DNA of 64,000 nt from Pachypanchax playfairii (lineage: Eukaryota; Chordata; Actinopteri; Cyprinodontiformes; Aplocheilidae): assembly GCA_006937955.1 (NCBI GenBank), contig SSNP01000041.1, positions 339,599-403,598 of the forward strand, written 5' to 3'. A program made the position numbers and the translations under genes. The notes under the pieces are model-generated. The model saw only the letters and a program-made list of their open reading frames with translations. It was not told the DNA's origin and ran no database searches. Below are positions 1 to 10,140 of this stretch, in pieces (the first letter of the stretch is position 1; every line of letters begins with the position of its first letter).

Positions 1-1655
1 AACACACTCAATAGCCAAACTGTGTTCAGTTATCGTAATTTTTTTAGACTTTATTATGGCAGAAAGCTGTGAAGCAGTAGGTATTTCAGTTACACCATTC
101 AATAGTACTGTTTTTTCCCCTTATTCTTTGTCTCTGCGTGACAGTTTTTCCCCGAATCAGTAACAATAACAACTAGATCACCCATCCTTCTTTCTTCAAC
201 TTATGAGACTAAGACGGGAGGGAGAAAAGGGTTTGTAGTATCTATTGTTGAATGTCCTCTGGGAAAGGGATCAAAACTGTTGGAGATTTTGAGGTTTTAT
301 GATGTTGGTAAAAGGTCACAGGTCACGTTGCAGGAGTCAGTGATCTAAATTTGGCCTGACTTGTATAAACACTTCTGTCTTTATCTCGGAAACCAGTTGG
401 TTTACGACCAGTGACTGTTGTCCATCCTATCGTGTTTGTTTACTACAATCTGACTTCATTATGTGACCCACACTCGTTCTCGTCCTTTGCTCCATCCAGA
501 TGTGAGGTGTCTTTGTGAATAAAAAGGCAATGCGGTGGTGAACACATCAGAATCGTCTCCACACCTCGGTTGGGGCATTCTCCTTTGCAAAGCTCACTGA
601 AACCGTACCTCTGTGTGTGACTGATGGTCTTTTTGATAGTTATTTAACTTAGGAGTATTAAAATATCCTGACAAAAACAACAACGATTGGATAGAGAAGA
701 CACTGGTGGAGGGAAAAATGCTTGCAGATCAATAATTGAATCCACAGGGATTTGAAATGGAGCACAGAGACAGTTTAGAACCTGACCATCTTTGCCTTTT
801 GCGGGTCTCACCTAAGGCACGAGGGTAGCGAGGGCTGGCTGACCACTGCACTCAACAAATATAGTGCTATATTTGGCATGTGTGTATGGACCTTAAGGGC
901 TAGGTGAAGTGCTTGGTGAGAAAATTGTGAAAACAAGAAAGTTGCTTTGGGAGCCAGTGGTAAGTAAATGCTGCAGTAAAGGGACTGGAGGCTGACGTCT
1001 AGTTTAGTTGGCTTGCTGGATGATCCTGTGAAAAATATTTAGATTTCCTCTAAGGAGGGTGTTTTCCCCACTGTATTTCTACAGCGTGTTAATATAAAAC
1101 CACTCCTGCTACCGCACCTGTTTGTTTCCGTGTGATTTCCATGTCACGTGACGATGATGAATCTCCTGTGGTTAAACTCTAGGTCAGAAACCCAACCACA
1201 GATGTGTGGAGCAATGTGAAATGAGGAAATCAAAAAAACTGTAGGAGTATTAACGCTGTGCTTGTGTTCATACTGTTTTAGAATCAGCTCCACCACAGTA
1301 CTCAATACTCTACAGTTTTCATTTCATTCCAGCACAGGCAGTGATAATTATGTTAGTTAAGGTTCTACTCCTAAGAATGTCACATGATTTTTCTCTTATT
1401 GAGAACCTTTGTGAACATCGTGAGAGAAATATATATTCACAACAGATACTCACGTGCAATCTTATTTTATGCTAGTCCCAGATAAACATGCGTGCACATG
1501 CAGACATCTGGCTGTGACTGCAATAATTCTTTTCTTATAGGTCAACGTGGCTTCTCGGCTATGCCTTCATTTCATTAAATTGTATTTCGTCCCTAAACAG
1601 TTAGAGAAATGTCGAATGTTGCATAGTATTAGTCTACAGAATATTAACCTAGTGC
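1..1655. other. Intergenic sequence, nothing recognised
   Basis: AT-rich single-copy-looking sequence. No reading frame with a recognisable domain, no inverted-repeat element and no RNA gene was seen. Confidence 0.5.
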
Positions 1656-1734
1656 TTAACCTCTTAAGCCCCAAGCCTGCCGCGGTGAGGCCCTAAGTCC
1701 CCCGATTGGGGGACGTTGGGGCTTAAGAGGTTAA
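1656..1734. mobile_element. 79-bp TTAA-flanked miniature inverted-repeat element
   Basis: The two ends are a perfect 19-bp inverted repeat, TTAACCTCTTAAGCCCCAA at 1656-1674 and its reverse complement at 1716-1734, so TTAA lies at each outer boundary. TTAA is the target duplication of piggyBac and Kolobok DNA transposons. The interior holds a second hairpin (GTCCCCC, loop GATT, GGGGGAC at 1697-1714). It has no coding capacity and would need a transposase supplied in trans. It could instead be an unrelated palindrome, but the TTAA-bounded perfect ends argue for a tiny non-autonomous transposon. Confidence 0.65.
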
Positions 1735-2880
1735 ACACTAAACAAAACCTAAATGTAAGCTTCACAATAAGTCGAGGCAATACAACACGCTCTCGTGCAT
1801 ATCTGTTCCTGTAAAGATGTGTCATTTAGCATACTGTTCTGCAGGCAACAGCTGGTACTCCATACTTGAGTGCATTATCTGTAAGCAAGGGCACAAACAA
1901 GTGTATTTTGTTGCTGTTGTGCAAGTCAGACTCATTATTATTACAAAGTTAAAAAGGAGTATAAAGCAGACAAGACAACTGAAGGCTTAACAAGAAAAAG
2001 CATTTGCATGTAAAGTTGATTCTAAGATTGTGTTATTCTTTTTATGGTATGAGTACAATTCATTAGTTTCAGTCAGACTTCTGTCAGTGAAGTGTTTAAT
2101 TTCACTGATTATACTAATCTTGCAACATAGTTGGATCGTGTTTTCATTTGTTCAATGTGATTGTCGTGCTCAGAGAGGTTATTCAATATAAGATACTTTA
2201 GACAGGTCAAGGCACGGCCAGTTTAAAGACAGGTGTCCGAAGTCAGTTTTAAAATAAATTTAGTGAACATATTTTTCAGAAATTGTTTCTGAAATGCATA
2301 AGAAAAAGATATGGCTTTAAAATTAAATCTGATGGTGGGTTAACATTAGATTTTTAAATCAAAACGTTTTCTTTTAATGAACTGAAGCCCATGGATTTAA
2401 GATGCAAGTGTATATTTATATATGTGTCTTGCCATCAAAACCACAGTAAGTAGGCTATTTCAGTTTCTCCATGCTGTAAATGTTTATTTCAAAAGGTCTG
2501 ACACTTTCTGATGGGTAGTATTCCTGCTAATATTATTATTACAACTTTCAGGGATAGAGAACTTTCCTGTGTGGTACCAGATCTAGATGTAGATGAGTAT
2601 TCGCCATCAGAATTGCAGTAAGTGAGCTATATTAGTTGCTCTACTCTGTATGTAAATGCATTACCAGCTATAATACAATATTTTTACAACTTTTCTTGTA
2701 TTACTGTTAATACTACAGCTATGTGTTCTTTACTAATCATCTTTATCTGATATTATTGTTTTTCATGTTGGTTTTCCTTTGCTATATATAATTTTTTCTG
2801 CCCTTACACTGTTGAGATATGATGTAAAAACACAAGGATTTATCTGATTTTGTATAAGTCACATCCACTCAGATTCCTGC
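1735..2880. other. Intergenic sequence, nothing recognised
   Basis: AT-rich sequence. A short open stretch near 2555-2620 reads into acidic residues (DLDVDEYSPSE), which is compatible with the acidic leader of piggyBac-like proteins seen just downstream, but it is too short to call. Confidence 0.4.
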
Positions 2881-3035
2881 CGAAATGATCCCCTGGCAAT
2901 CAGCTTCCACTTACCACCAGCTCACTGACACCAGGTGACATCTTTGCAAACTTTTTCGACGACGAAGTTGTTGTGTTCAAACACCAAGAAGAGAGTGAAC
3001 TAAAGTATTTGGAGTTTCAACTTGATTCTTAAAAC
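2880..3035 (+). pseudogene. Possible piggyBac-like transposase fragment
   Basis: One frame reads PGDIFANFFDDEVVVF at about 2931-2980. This resembles the segment at the start of the transposase domain of piggyBac/PGBD proteins, where a Pro-x-(D/E)-(I/M)-F ... FFDDEV(I/V) pattern is usual. The preceding words (LPPAH) are in another frame, so the copy is frameshifted, and it stops at about 3031. None of the catalytic Asp residues, which lie further downstream in the family, are present. The assignment rests on a single motif of about 16 residues and may be chance. Confidence 0.3.
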
Positions 3036-3047
3036 ACAAAATGCTTT

Positions 3048-3109
3048 AGTTGGATGTGTTTTAAATGTCCTCCTGATGCTAAAAAACACCAAATAAAACA
3101 CATCCAACT
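3048..3109. repeat. Perfect 16-bp stem inverted repeat (hairpin)
   Basis: AGTTGGATGTGTTTTA at 3048-3063 is perfectly repeated in inverted orientation at 3094-3109, with a 30-base spacer. It lies immediately after the piggyBac-like fragment and could be part of the same relic or a separate miniature element. The spacer is not base-paired in any obvious way. Confidence 0.6.
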
Positions 3110-3219
3110 TCAGTATTCATTGTTTTTTAGCAACCACCCAAAATTCACAGTCAATATGGAACCTGAACTCATTTATCAGGAGTAAAACCCAGAAGTAGTC
3201 CCATAAACTTTCAAGAACT

Positions 3220-3545
3220 GAAAAAAGTTTAGGGACTGGGTAAGTGGAACATCCGAGGGTGGCCTGGAGGCCACGATGAGGATCTGGAGGGAGAATAGGA
3301 AACTCGGCACAGTAGCCGGAGCGAGCGTTGTTTAGGAAGACTGCAATTGGGCCCCTCTGGAGGACAGGAAACCGCAGAACCCTTGATGTGGACCATCGCC
3401 GTGACGTCCTCGAACCCTGGAGATAAGTGAGGGTCATTTGGAGCCTTGAGACAAAAGAGTGGCGTCCGCCCGGGCCCTCCTCAAAGATGTGGAGCGTCGA
3501 GTGGCTGAAACAGAGGCACCTGTGGAAAGGCGACAGTGTATGTTA
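3220..3545. other. GC-rich island of unknown nature
   Basis: About 320 bases are clearly richer in G+C and CpG than the sequence on either side (for example the run around 3460-3500). Minus-strand reading frames cross it (3117-3437 and 3434-3634), but neither gives a family motif. It may be an old retroelement piece or a small CpG island. No promoter or gene can be supported. Confidence 0.35.
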
Positions 3546-4779
3546 GGTTCAGTTTGAAAATTCCCTTCAAAGCGAAATTTCACTTTTTTTCCAAAGGTAG
3601 AAATTAACTGTCGACAGGAACAGATACAATCCATTTAGATTGCATTATACTGGTATGTAAACAAAGACGTGATTGTGAACAATTTTCCATTACAGGAGTT
3701 GGATTTTCTATTGTCTCTGAATTACTGCAGGGTTAGTATGTTCACACTGATTCAAGTTTTTTTAAATGCCATTTAAAAATGGCACACTGTGTAATAAGTT
3801 TTAATTTACTGACAGAAGTCCTACTGGAATAAGTCAAACCTCAGCAAATGTAAATGACTCAAACCCCCCCCAATACTAAAATAGGCACTACGTTCAAACA
3901 ATAGAGAACAGTAAAATAGTGCATTGGAGAAAAAATATTTGGTAATGAGAAGAAGGATAGGATGTTAACCACTTAACAAAAATAAGTGTATAAAAATAGG
4001 AAGTCGCAGATAGCCTAAAAAGACAAAATGTCAAGAATCGGTACACTCAAAGTAACTTGGAGTGAAGTCCAAGGACATTAACGGGTAGTATGGTTTTTAC
4101 AAATGCCTCTCACAAAGGCAGCGGCTGGAGGGGGAATGTTCTGTACCGAGATCAAAATTTGACTATTTGCCATAGCCTGTCTTACTTGCCAGATGGCATT
4201 AGTTCATGGTCTGGGACTGCCATGGCACAGTCCATAAGGCAGCCATCTCTCAAAGCCATGTAACTATTCCCCTGCATGAAGTAGTTTTTGTTTTCTACAA
4301 ATTTTCATTGTCAGAGAGCGGCTATGCTGCCTCGATGCCTGAATAATAGAGAAAACGCACCATAAGGCCAGGATGTTACTGGTGTAGTTACAGTAATTAT
4401 TTTCTATTAACACAATGGAGACAGTCAGTTTTGTCATGTTCGGTAGTAGTGACACAAGGACATTATTAGAAATTGTGGTAATATCTGCTCATGCTTTTCT
4501 GAATAAATCTGACATTTTGGATATATTTCTTCATTTAACCTTTAACCTCACTTAGCTGTTGGATATGTGTGACTCTGACCTAGATTATTATTTGTGCTAT
4601 ATTTTGCAATTAAATAGTTTAGGTACATTGTTCTAACAGTTTATCTGCAAAATTAACAACATACGTTTAACCCAAAAGTTGACCTGTAAATTTCCTGGTT
4701 CAATCAGAATATGTCATTAAACAACCTCCTGATCATACTGTTCACGTGACACCAAGACAACGTGTAACAATTGATGGAC
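3546..4779. other. Intergenic sequence, nothing recognised
   Basis: No coding, RNA or repeat signal identified; contains short homopolymer tracts only. Confidence 0.45.
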
Positions 4780-5100
4780 AGTACCTTATTGTGAGGCTTC
4801 AAACAGGAAGTTCTCAGATGAAAGTGGCCCCTGAGCTTAGAGCGTCATCAGAAGTTTGCAACAAGGACACTGAAAGAGTCACGGAAAGAAAGGTGGGTAT
4901 GACTTATGGCTACATTCCACACTGAGCCTTTGGTGGTGGAGGTGTACTTACCTGAATAACACGGACCTGATTTTCATCTCCACGGACAAAACTGTTTCAG
5001 CTCATCGAGGCTGGATCATTAGGGAACAGCAGCTGGAGCCTGGGATTCCTCAAATGGAGTGAACTGCACTTTCTCCAGACCCGAATTCCACGGAAAACCT
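4780..5100 (+). pseudogene. Tc1-like transposase fragment (broken)
   Basis: Fragment of a Tc1/mariner DD34E transposase, which cuts and inserts DNA through three acidic residues. A glycine-rich stretch FGGGG is readable at about 4930. From about 4955 one frame reads through TDLIFIS, then the second catalytic Asp region (TDKTVSAHRGW, Asp codon 4985-4987), then LSPDPNSTENL with the third acidic residue Glu at 5093-5095. An in-frame TGA falls in the segment QME*TALSP where the family usually has Trp, and other frame breaks lie upstream. The N-terminal helix-turn-helix and terminal inverted repeats were not found. The fragment resembles the one at 38.2-38.5 kb. It is an inactive relic. Confidence 0.75.
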
Positions 5101-6794
5101 ACAACATTAGTAAAGTCATCATGTAGGGACTTGTGTATATATAAATACATATGGTATGCAAAGGAAGTGAACAGCATTGCAAAGTATGTTTGTTTTGGAC
5201 TCCTGTGAGAGACGCTAGTAAAGTTGATGGTAAAAGTAATACAGTCTGTTTTTTCTTTCTGCTAGTAAGGTGATTTACTGCAACAGAAAAAAATATGCAG
5301 GTTTTTGCTTGCCGTCCGCATCAGGGACTCCGCACCAGCAGCCCTCACATATAGGTGAAGTTGCTTCTTTGTAAAAAAAAAAAAAAATACAAAAACCATC
5401 CTGTTGATGCTGTTGTCCCTCTGGTGACCAGTCATGAAAATTTGCATCAATCATAGACCAACAATTTGATTTAGTTTAAGACTGTGGCTCTCTCCAGATA
5501 TTTACAATGTCAAACATGAAGCTGTTGCTCATTTAGGACCTTCAAATGTTTCTACCACACAAATTTGTTCTCGAATCAAGGCTTAGAACCCTAAACATAT
5601 TTGGGTGAGTGTTTTTTTTTTTCATAAAAGCCTAAATATGTAATTAAATCCACTGTCAAAGTAAAACAACATGAGGACAATTTTGGACATTGTGTTTTTT
5701 ACATTCTGCATCAGAAGAAGAGAAGAGAATGAGAAGTCATGGAAAGGAGAACAGCCATGGACTGTGCTACACCTCGTGAAACAGGAAAATAATTGTTATC
5801 GACTTCCTGGTTAGTTCTTGCTCCTTCTCATTTCTCTCTTCTTGCCTGATTCTTTTCCTTTTCTCCCTCTTCCCTTCATTTTCAGTTCAGTTTGCTGTGT
5901 TGACTCTAACTACACTGTTTAATTTAGTCTCTCCCATGTCTTTCATCTCTTCCACCATCCATCTCCTAGCTTGTCAGATTTCTCTTCCCCTTTCCTTCCA
6001 TCCACCACCTCCTTTCTCCCTTAAGAACAGGCTGCTCTGACCTGTATCTGTCTGGCATGGATGAGTCCCAGGTTTGGTTTAAATGCCCCAATTATCCTCC
6101 TGAATTATGATGTCCTGTTCAGGGGCTATGTTGCTCCATCTTCTGTGGCTCTCTTATGAAAGTTGGCACTGCACAACAGATCCATTTACAGAGGCCAGAT
6201 TTAGAGCACGTTTAGCCAAGCTGTTCTGTAAATGCACCTGGCTACGTATGAATCCTCTGACCCGAGTGGAACAATCTCTCTTTACATGTTTGGAGATATC
6301 CAAGGTGAAATTAATTCTGTGTGGTGCAAGGTGGAAAATATTGAACAACAATAATTGTTCATCACTCATTACGACTTAAAAGGACACTGGGGACAATTTT
6401 TTGGTAAAACCACTTATTGAAGCAAAATCACAATTGCCTTAAGTAGAGCACAAACAGCTTCAAGCTAATTTAAGTCAACTTGTCTTTGAGCCCCATTACA
6501 AGAGAAATTCTTATTCACCAACTGTAGATCAAAGCGAAAAATTAAAGAGGTTTTTCTGAGTTAAAAGTGTGGCACGCATGATATGTTTTCAACTTCTCTG
6601 CTGGGGTACTAAAAGTTCATCCATCATGTTGCCTGCTGCTCCATACATATTCAAGACAGAACTTTAACCCAAAAGTACTGGTGTCCTGTCCTTATTGTCC
6701 AGGGCAACCATCCTTTGGACTTTAAATGTTTAGGTTGAATTGCCTGTCAATCACCCATTCACAATCGTGTGTTTTGTTTTTACCTTGTACTTTG
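5101..6794. other. Intergenic sequence, nothing recognised
   Basis: Contains A-rich and T-rich tracts (5373-5386, 5611-5621) and short frames without motifs. The opposed frames at 6107-6379 show no family resemblance. Confidence 0.45.
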
Positions 6795-6925
6795 AAATGT
6801 GCCCTGCGATGGACTGGTGACCTGTCCAGGATTTACTCTGCCGCCTGCCTAATGACTGGTTGAGATAAGCACCAGCTCCCTGTGACCCTGAAAAGGAACA
6901 AGAGGATATAGAAAATACCTGAAAC
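6795..6925 (+). repeat. Teleost SINE/LINE 3'-tail repeat fragment
   Basis: The sequence CCCTGCGATGGACTGGTGAC followed by CTGTCCAGG, and further on CCAGCTCCCTGTGACCCTGAA and an A/G-rich end, matches from memory a very common fish interspersed repeat with the pattern 'ctgcgatggactggcgacctgtccagg ... gaccctgaaaaggataagcgg'. It encodes nothing. The exact family and 5' boundary cannot be fixed by eye. Confidence 0.7.
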
Positions 6926-8190
6926 GACTTTGAAACATTTTAATTTTGACAAGTGTTTTGTATTAGCTCCATGTCAAATGCAATTTTTTGTCCTTTGTAG
7001 AACCTGGCAAAACAATACACTCAACTAACTGAATCCAGTGAAGTAACCTTTTTCTGAGGTCACAGTAAAATGATATTATACAACATTATATCATTCTACC
7101 TGAATTAAACAATATTACACTTGCTGCATTTACCTGTAGAACATACTGTTCTTTTAAATTATATTAAACGTAATTGGTTTTAACTGGGTTGGAACTTTAC
7201 TTTCTTTGTAATAATATTTAGAAAGACAGTGGAATCAAAGTAAGATCATCAGCTTAGTGAGTGAGATGTTGTTTGTAGCCAATCTAAGCTTTATAAACAC
7301 AAATTATTCAAACGTTTATGACTTCTACCTTTAGTTAAAAAGGATAGGGGCATCATATGGAAACTCTTTGGGAATACATTTTTCTTTAGCCCTGAAAGCA
7401 AAACCAAAATCACAATTCCTACTGAGACTTTTCCATGAAATCTAAAAGAAATAAGACCTGCATATTTCTCTAATTACTGTCTTTAGGTAAGAAGCAGGTC
7501 ACAGGTTTTTCATTAGGTCAACACAACTGGTCAACGTGCGTCATTTTTTTGAGTTGTGAAAAAGCTGAAGTATTCAAAGAAAAGTCAGATAGGAGCAGGA
7601 TAACACTTATCTGTACAACTACAGCAAAAAATGTAATTTCTTTTGGATTGTTGATGTCTGTGTGTCTGTAGTAAATATGCTATTGTACAAATTCTGAGAA
7701 GAAATGTTTCAGAAATTAGGAATTTATTAGGCATCCATTTGGTCCCGCTTTGAAGTCAAACTTGCCGGTAGTAGCGTTTCTTCTTCACTGATACATTTAC
7801 TATTTGAAAATAATTTGATCTAAGTTAACGCAAACAATTGTTTCTACATAATCGTAGCATTCTCCCTAATGCTGATCCCAAAACTCTATTGTTAATGCAA
7901 AAGGTGGGCATGACAAAAATCAATTTTGGAGAGCTGACTCTCCATGCTAAAGCTGGCTTAGGATACCACCCTCTGTGCAATGATGCAGCTCTGTTAGACG
8001 TTATTGAACACATACAGCTCACACTCGGACGATCCCAACGCAGCCCAACCCTCCCATCTTCTCAAAGCCAACTGTAATCCAGCCTCTGTGGAAACATTTC
8101 TCATTTTTAGTGTAATTCTGCACTCTAACTGAACTTATTAAACCTCCGGTGACATATGTTCCACAATCTGAAAGGTAGTCTAATCATCCA
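6926..8190. other. Intergenic sequence, nothing recognised
   Basis: AT-rich. Short opposed frames near 7825-8077 have no recognisable domain. Confidence 0.45.
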
Positions 8191-8640
8191 GCTCTTTTTC
8201 TTCACCCTATAATTGATCATATCACATGTGGCCTTGATTAAACACCCATTCGCACTTCAGAATTAATCATGCATTGCATGAACTTAGCATTAATCACAGT
8301 ATAACCCCAGCTCCATCTCCATTCCTTAGTCACCCCTTAATGGGATATTCATCTCGTCGACAATTAATAACACCAGCATGGGGGCTCCTGCGAAGCCGGC
8401 CCCATTTTCTCAGTTCCCACAGTGTTATTTTAAGCTGGTCGCAGGCAATGATTGAGGGGTCGTGATGAAGGCTTAAATGGGATTTATTAGAGAAGATGCC
8501 AGAGGTGGATAGAGGAGAGGAGTTAAGAAGCCTTGGTGTGAATGTGAAATGAGTGAAGTAAAGGGAAATAAAGAGTGAGGACAGCAAGAAAAAGAGAGGA
8601 CCTAAAGGTGATATGGTCGCTGGCACGTTTTAACACGACT
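8191..8640. other. Candidate conserved non-coding element
   Basis: A non-repetitive block of mixed composition containing several homeodomain-type ATTA/TAAT cores (around 8252-8300 and 8350-8370), a CATGCATTGCATGAAC-like palindromic stretch near 8270 and no sustained reading frame with motifs. The texture resembles vertebrate enhancer-type conserved elements in gene-poor regions. This is judged from appearance only; conservation cannot be tested here. Confidence 0.3.
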
Positions 8641-9972
8641 ACCCATCGGAGAGGCATCGATCTTCTTTATCTCTTTTAGATCTTTTATATGACTGTGTTT
8701 TTCTCTCTGTAATAACCCCCTGCCACCCACCAGGTGATTCATATGAGACACTCTGCGGCAAAGCTCCTTTGTGGTTCATAGAAAAGCTGCCACTACAATC
8801 CATAAGCACACAAACACACACATAAAGGAATAATAGAGCTGGAAAAATGGATTACTACATTGCTCTCAAAGACTCACTTGACCATAACAAAATAAGTGTA
8901 TCCTCTCAAACACAGGTGCTGCTGTGTGGACCACAAAAAGGTAATTGATGAATACAGCAGCTGCTAAATGGAATTTTTTTTTTTTCAGTGCAGCAAATGG
9001 CTATTTTACAAGATAAGAACAAAAAGTCATGTAGCTTTATTTTTTTGCTAATTATTTAGCAAAACATCACATTTCGTGGTGACCGTCATGTCTGCTGATT
9101 ATAGAGGAAGTTTGTCTCAAATGGACATTTTTTTTTCCTTACATCTTAAATTTGGCTCTAAATAACATGTCTAATTGAATTGTAGTGTGGAACGTTTGAC
9201 TATCCAGCTGCAGTGGAGTTGTACATGTCTGTAATTGCCAAAACATTCACGTCTGGACTAATTGAAAATATTTTGCTCTAGAAAACCTTGCAGTGATCTC
9301 TCAAAAGGTTCTGGGCTTAAAAAGAAAGCTAGACAAAGTTATGATTCAAACCAAAGATCATCTGATAACATCAGCAATGTCCTGTAAAAGTACCAATTCT
9401 CATAGCTTTTTTGATTACATTGAATTGCAACCTGTAATTTAACTGGCTGTCTTTGAGACAAAACAGTCCAAACTAAAGTAGTAAGAAAAGTATGAATAAA
9501 AAAGTTACATTATATTTGCAAACACATATTTATCACTTTTATTCTTAAGCCCTAATTGAAGTGTCATTCTTTTTTAGAAGTCAGTAATATAAAAATGTCA
9601 AACATTTGACAACTCTCATAGCACACAGTTAAAGTTTGAAAAAGGTTAAGAATATGGCTAAGACTAAAACCTAAAACTAAAGTCCAGATAACTCAATTAA
9701 AGAATAAAGTAGATAATCATCAGAGGAATTAAACAGCCTACAGATAACCTTGAAGCAGTACCAAAGTATCAGAGCAGTGACAAGAGCATGACTATAAAAA
9801 GCACATTAAGAATGGGAAGTTCCAAACATGTCAATGACAAAGAAATTGAGTTGAATAAGACTGAAATATTCTGCCAAATTTAACTTAAAAACACCCTTAA
9901 AGTAAGGATTCATAATGTGGAAATGTTTGAATAAAATATGATACACATACACTTTGAAAAGATTTGAGAATA
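8641..9972. other. Intergenic sequence, nothing recognised
   Basis: AT-rich sequence with short T tracts and no identifiable features up to the hAT target duplication. Confidence 0.45.
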
Positions 9973-9980
9973 CTTGTAAC
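9973..9980. repeat. Left 8-bp target-site duplication of the hAT element
   Basis: CTTGTAAC directly precedes the CAGTG terminus and is repeated exactly at 13342-13349. Eight-base target duplications are the signature of hAT transposition. Confidence 0.9.
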
Positions 9981-10140
9981 CAGTGCATTACTGTAATCCA
10001 ATTACTTTTTTTGAGTAACGGGTAAAGTAAGGGATTACAGTGGCGAAAAAGTAATTTAACTGTCGTTACTTCTGCGCAAGCAGGCTGCGTTACTGCGTTA
10101 GTTATTTAAGCAGGGCGCGTCTCCGCGATAGAAAACAACA

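Noticed and set aside
3048..3109. microRNA precursor
   Set aside because: Only 16 paired bases and a 30-base open loop; typical precursors have a longer stem of 20-30 pairs with a small loop.
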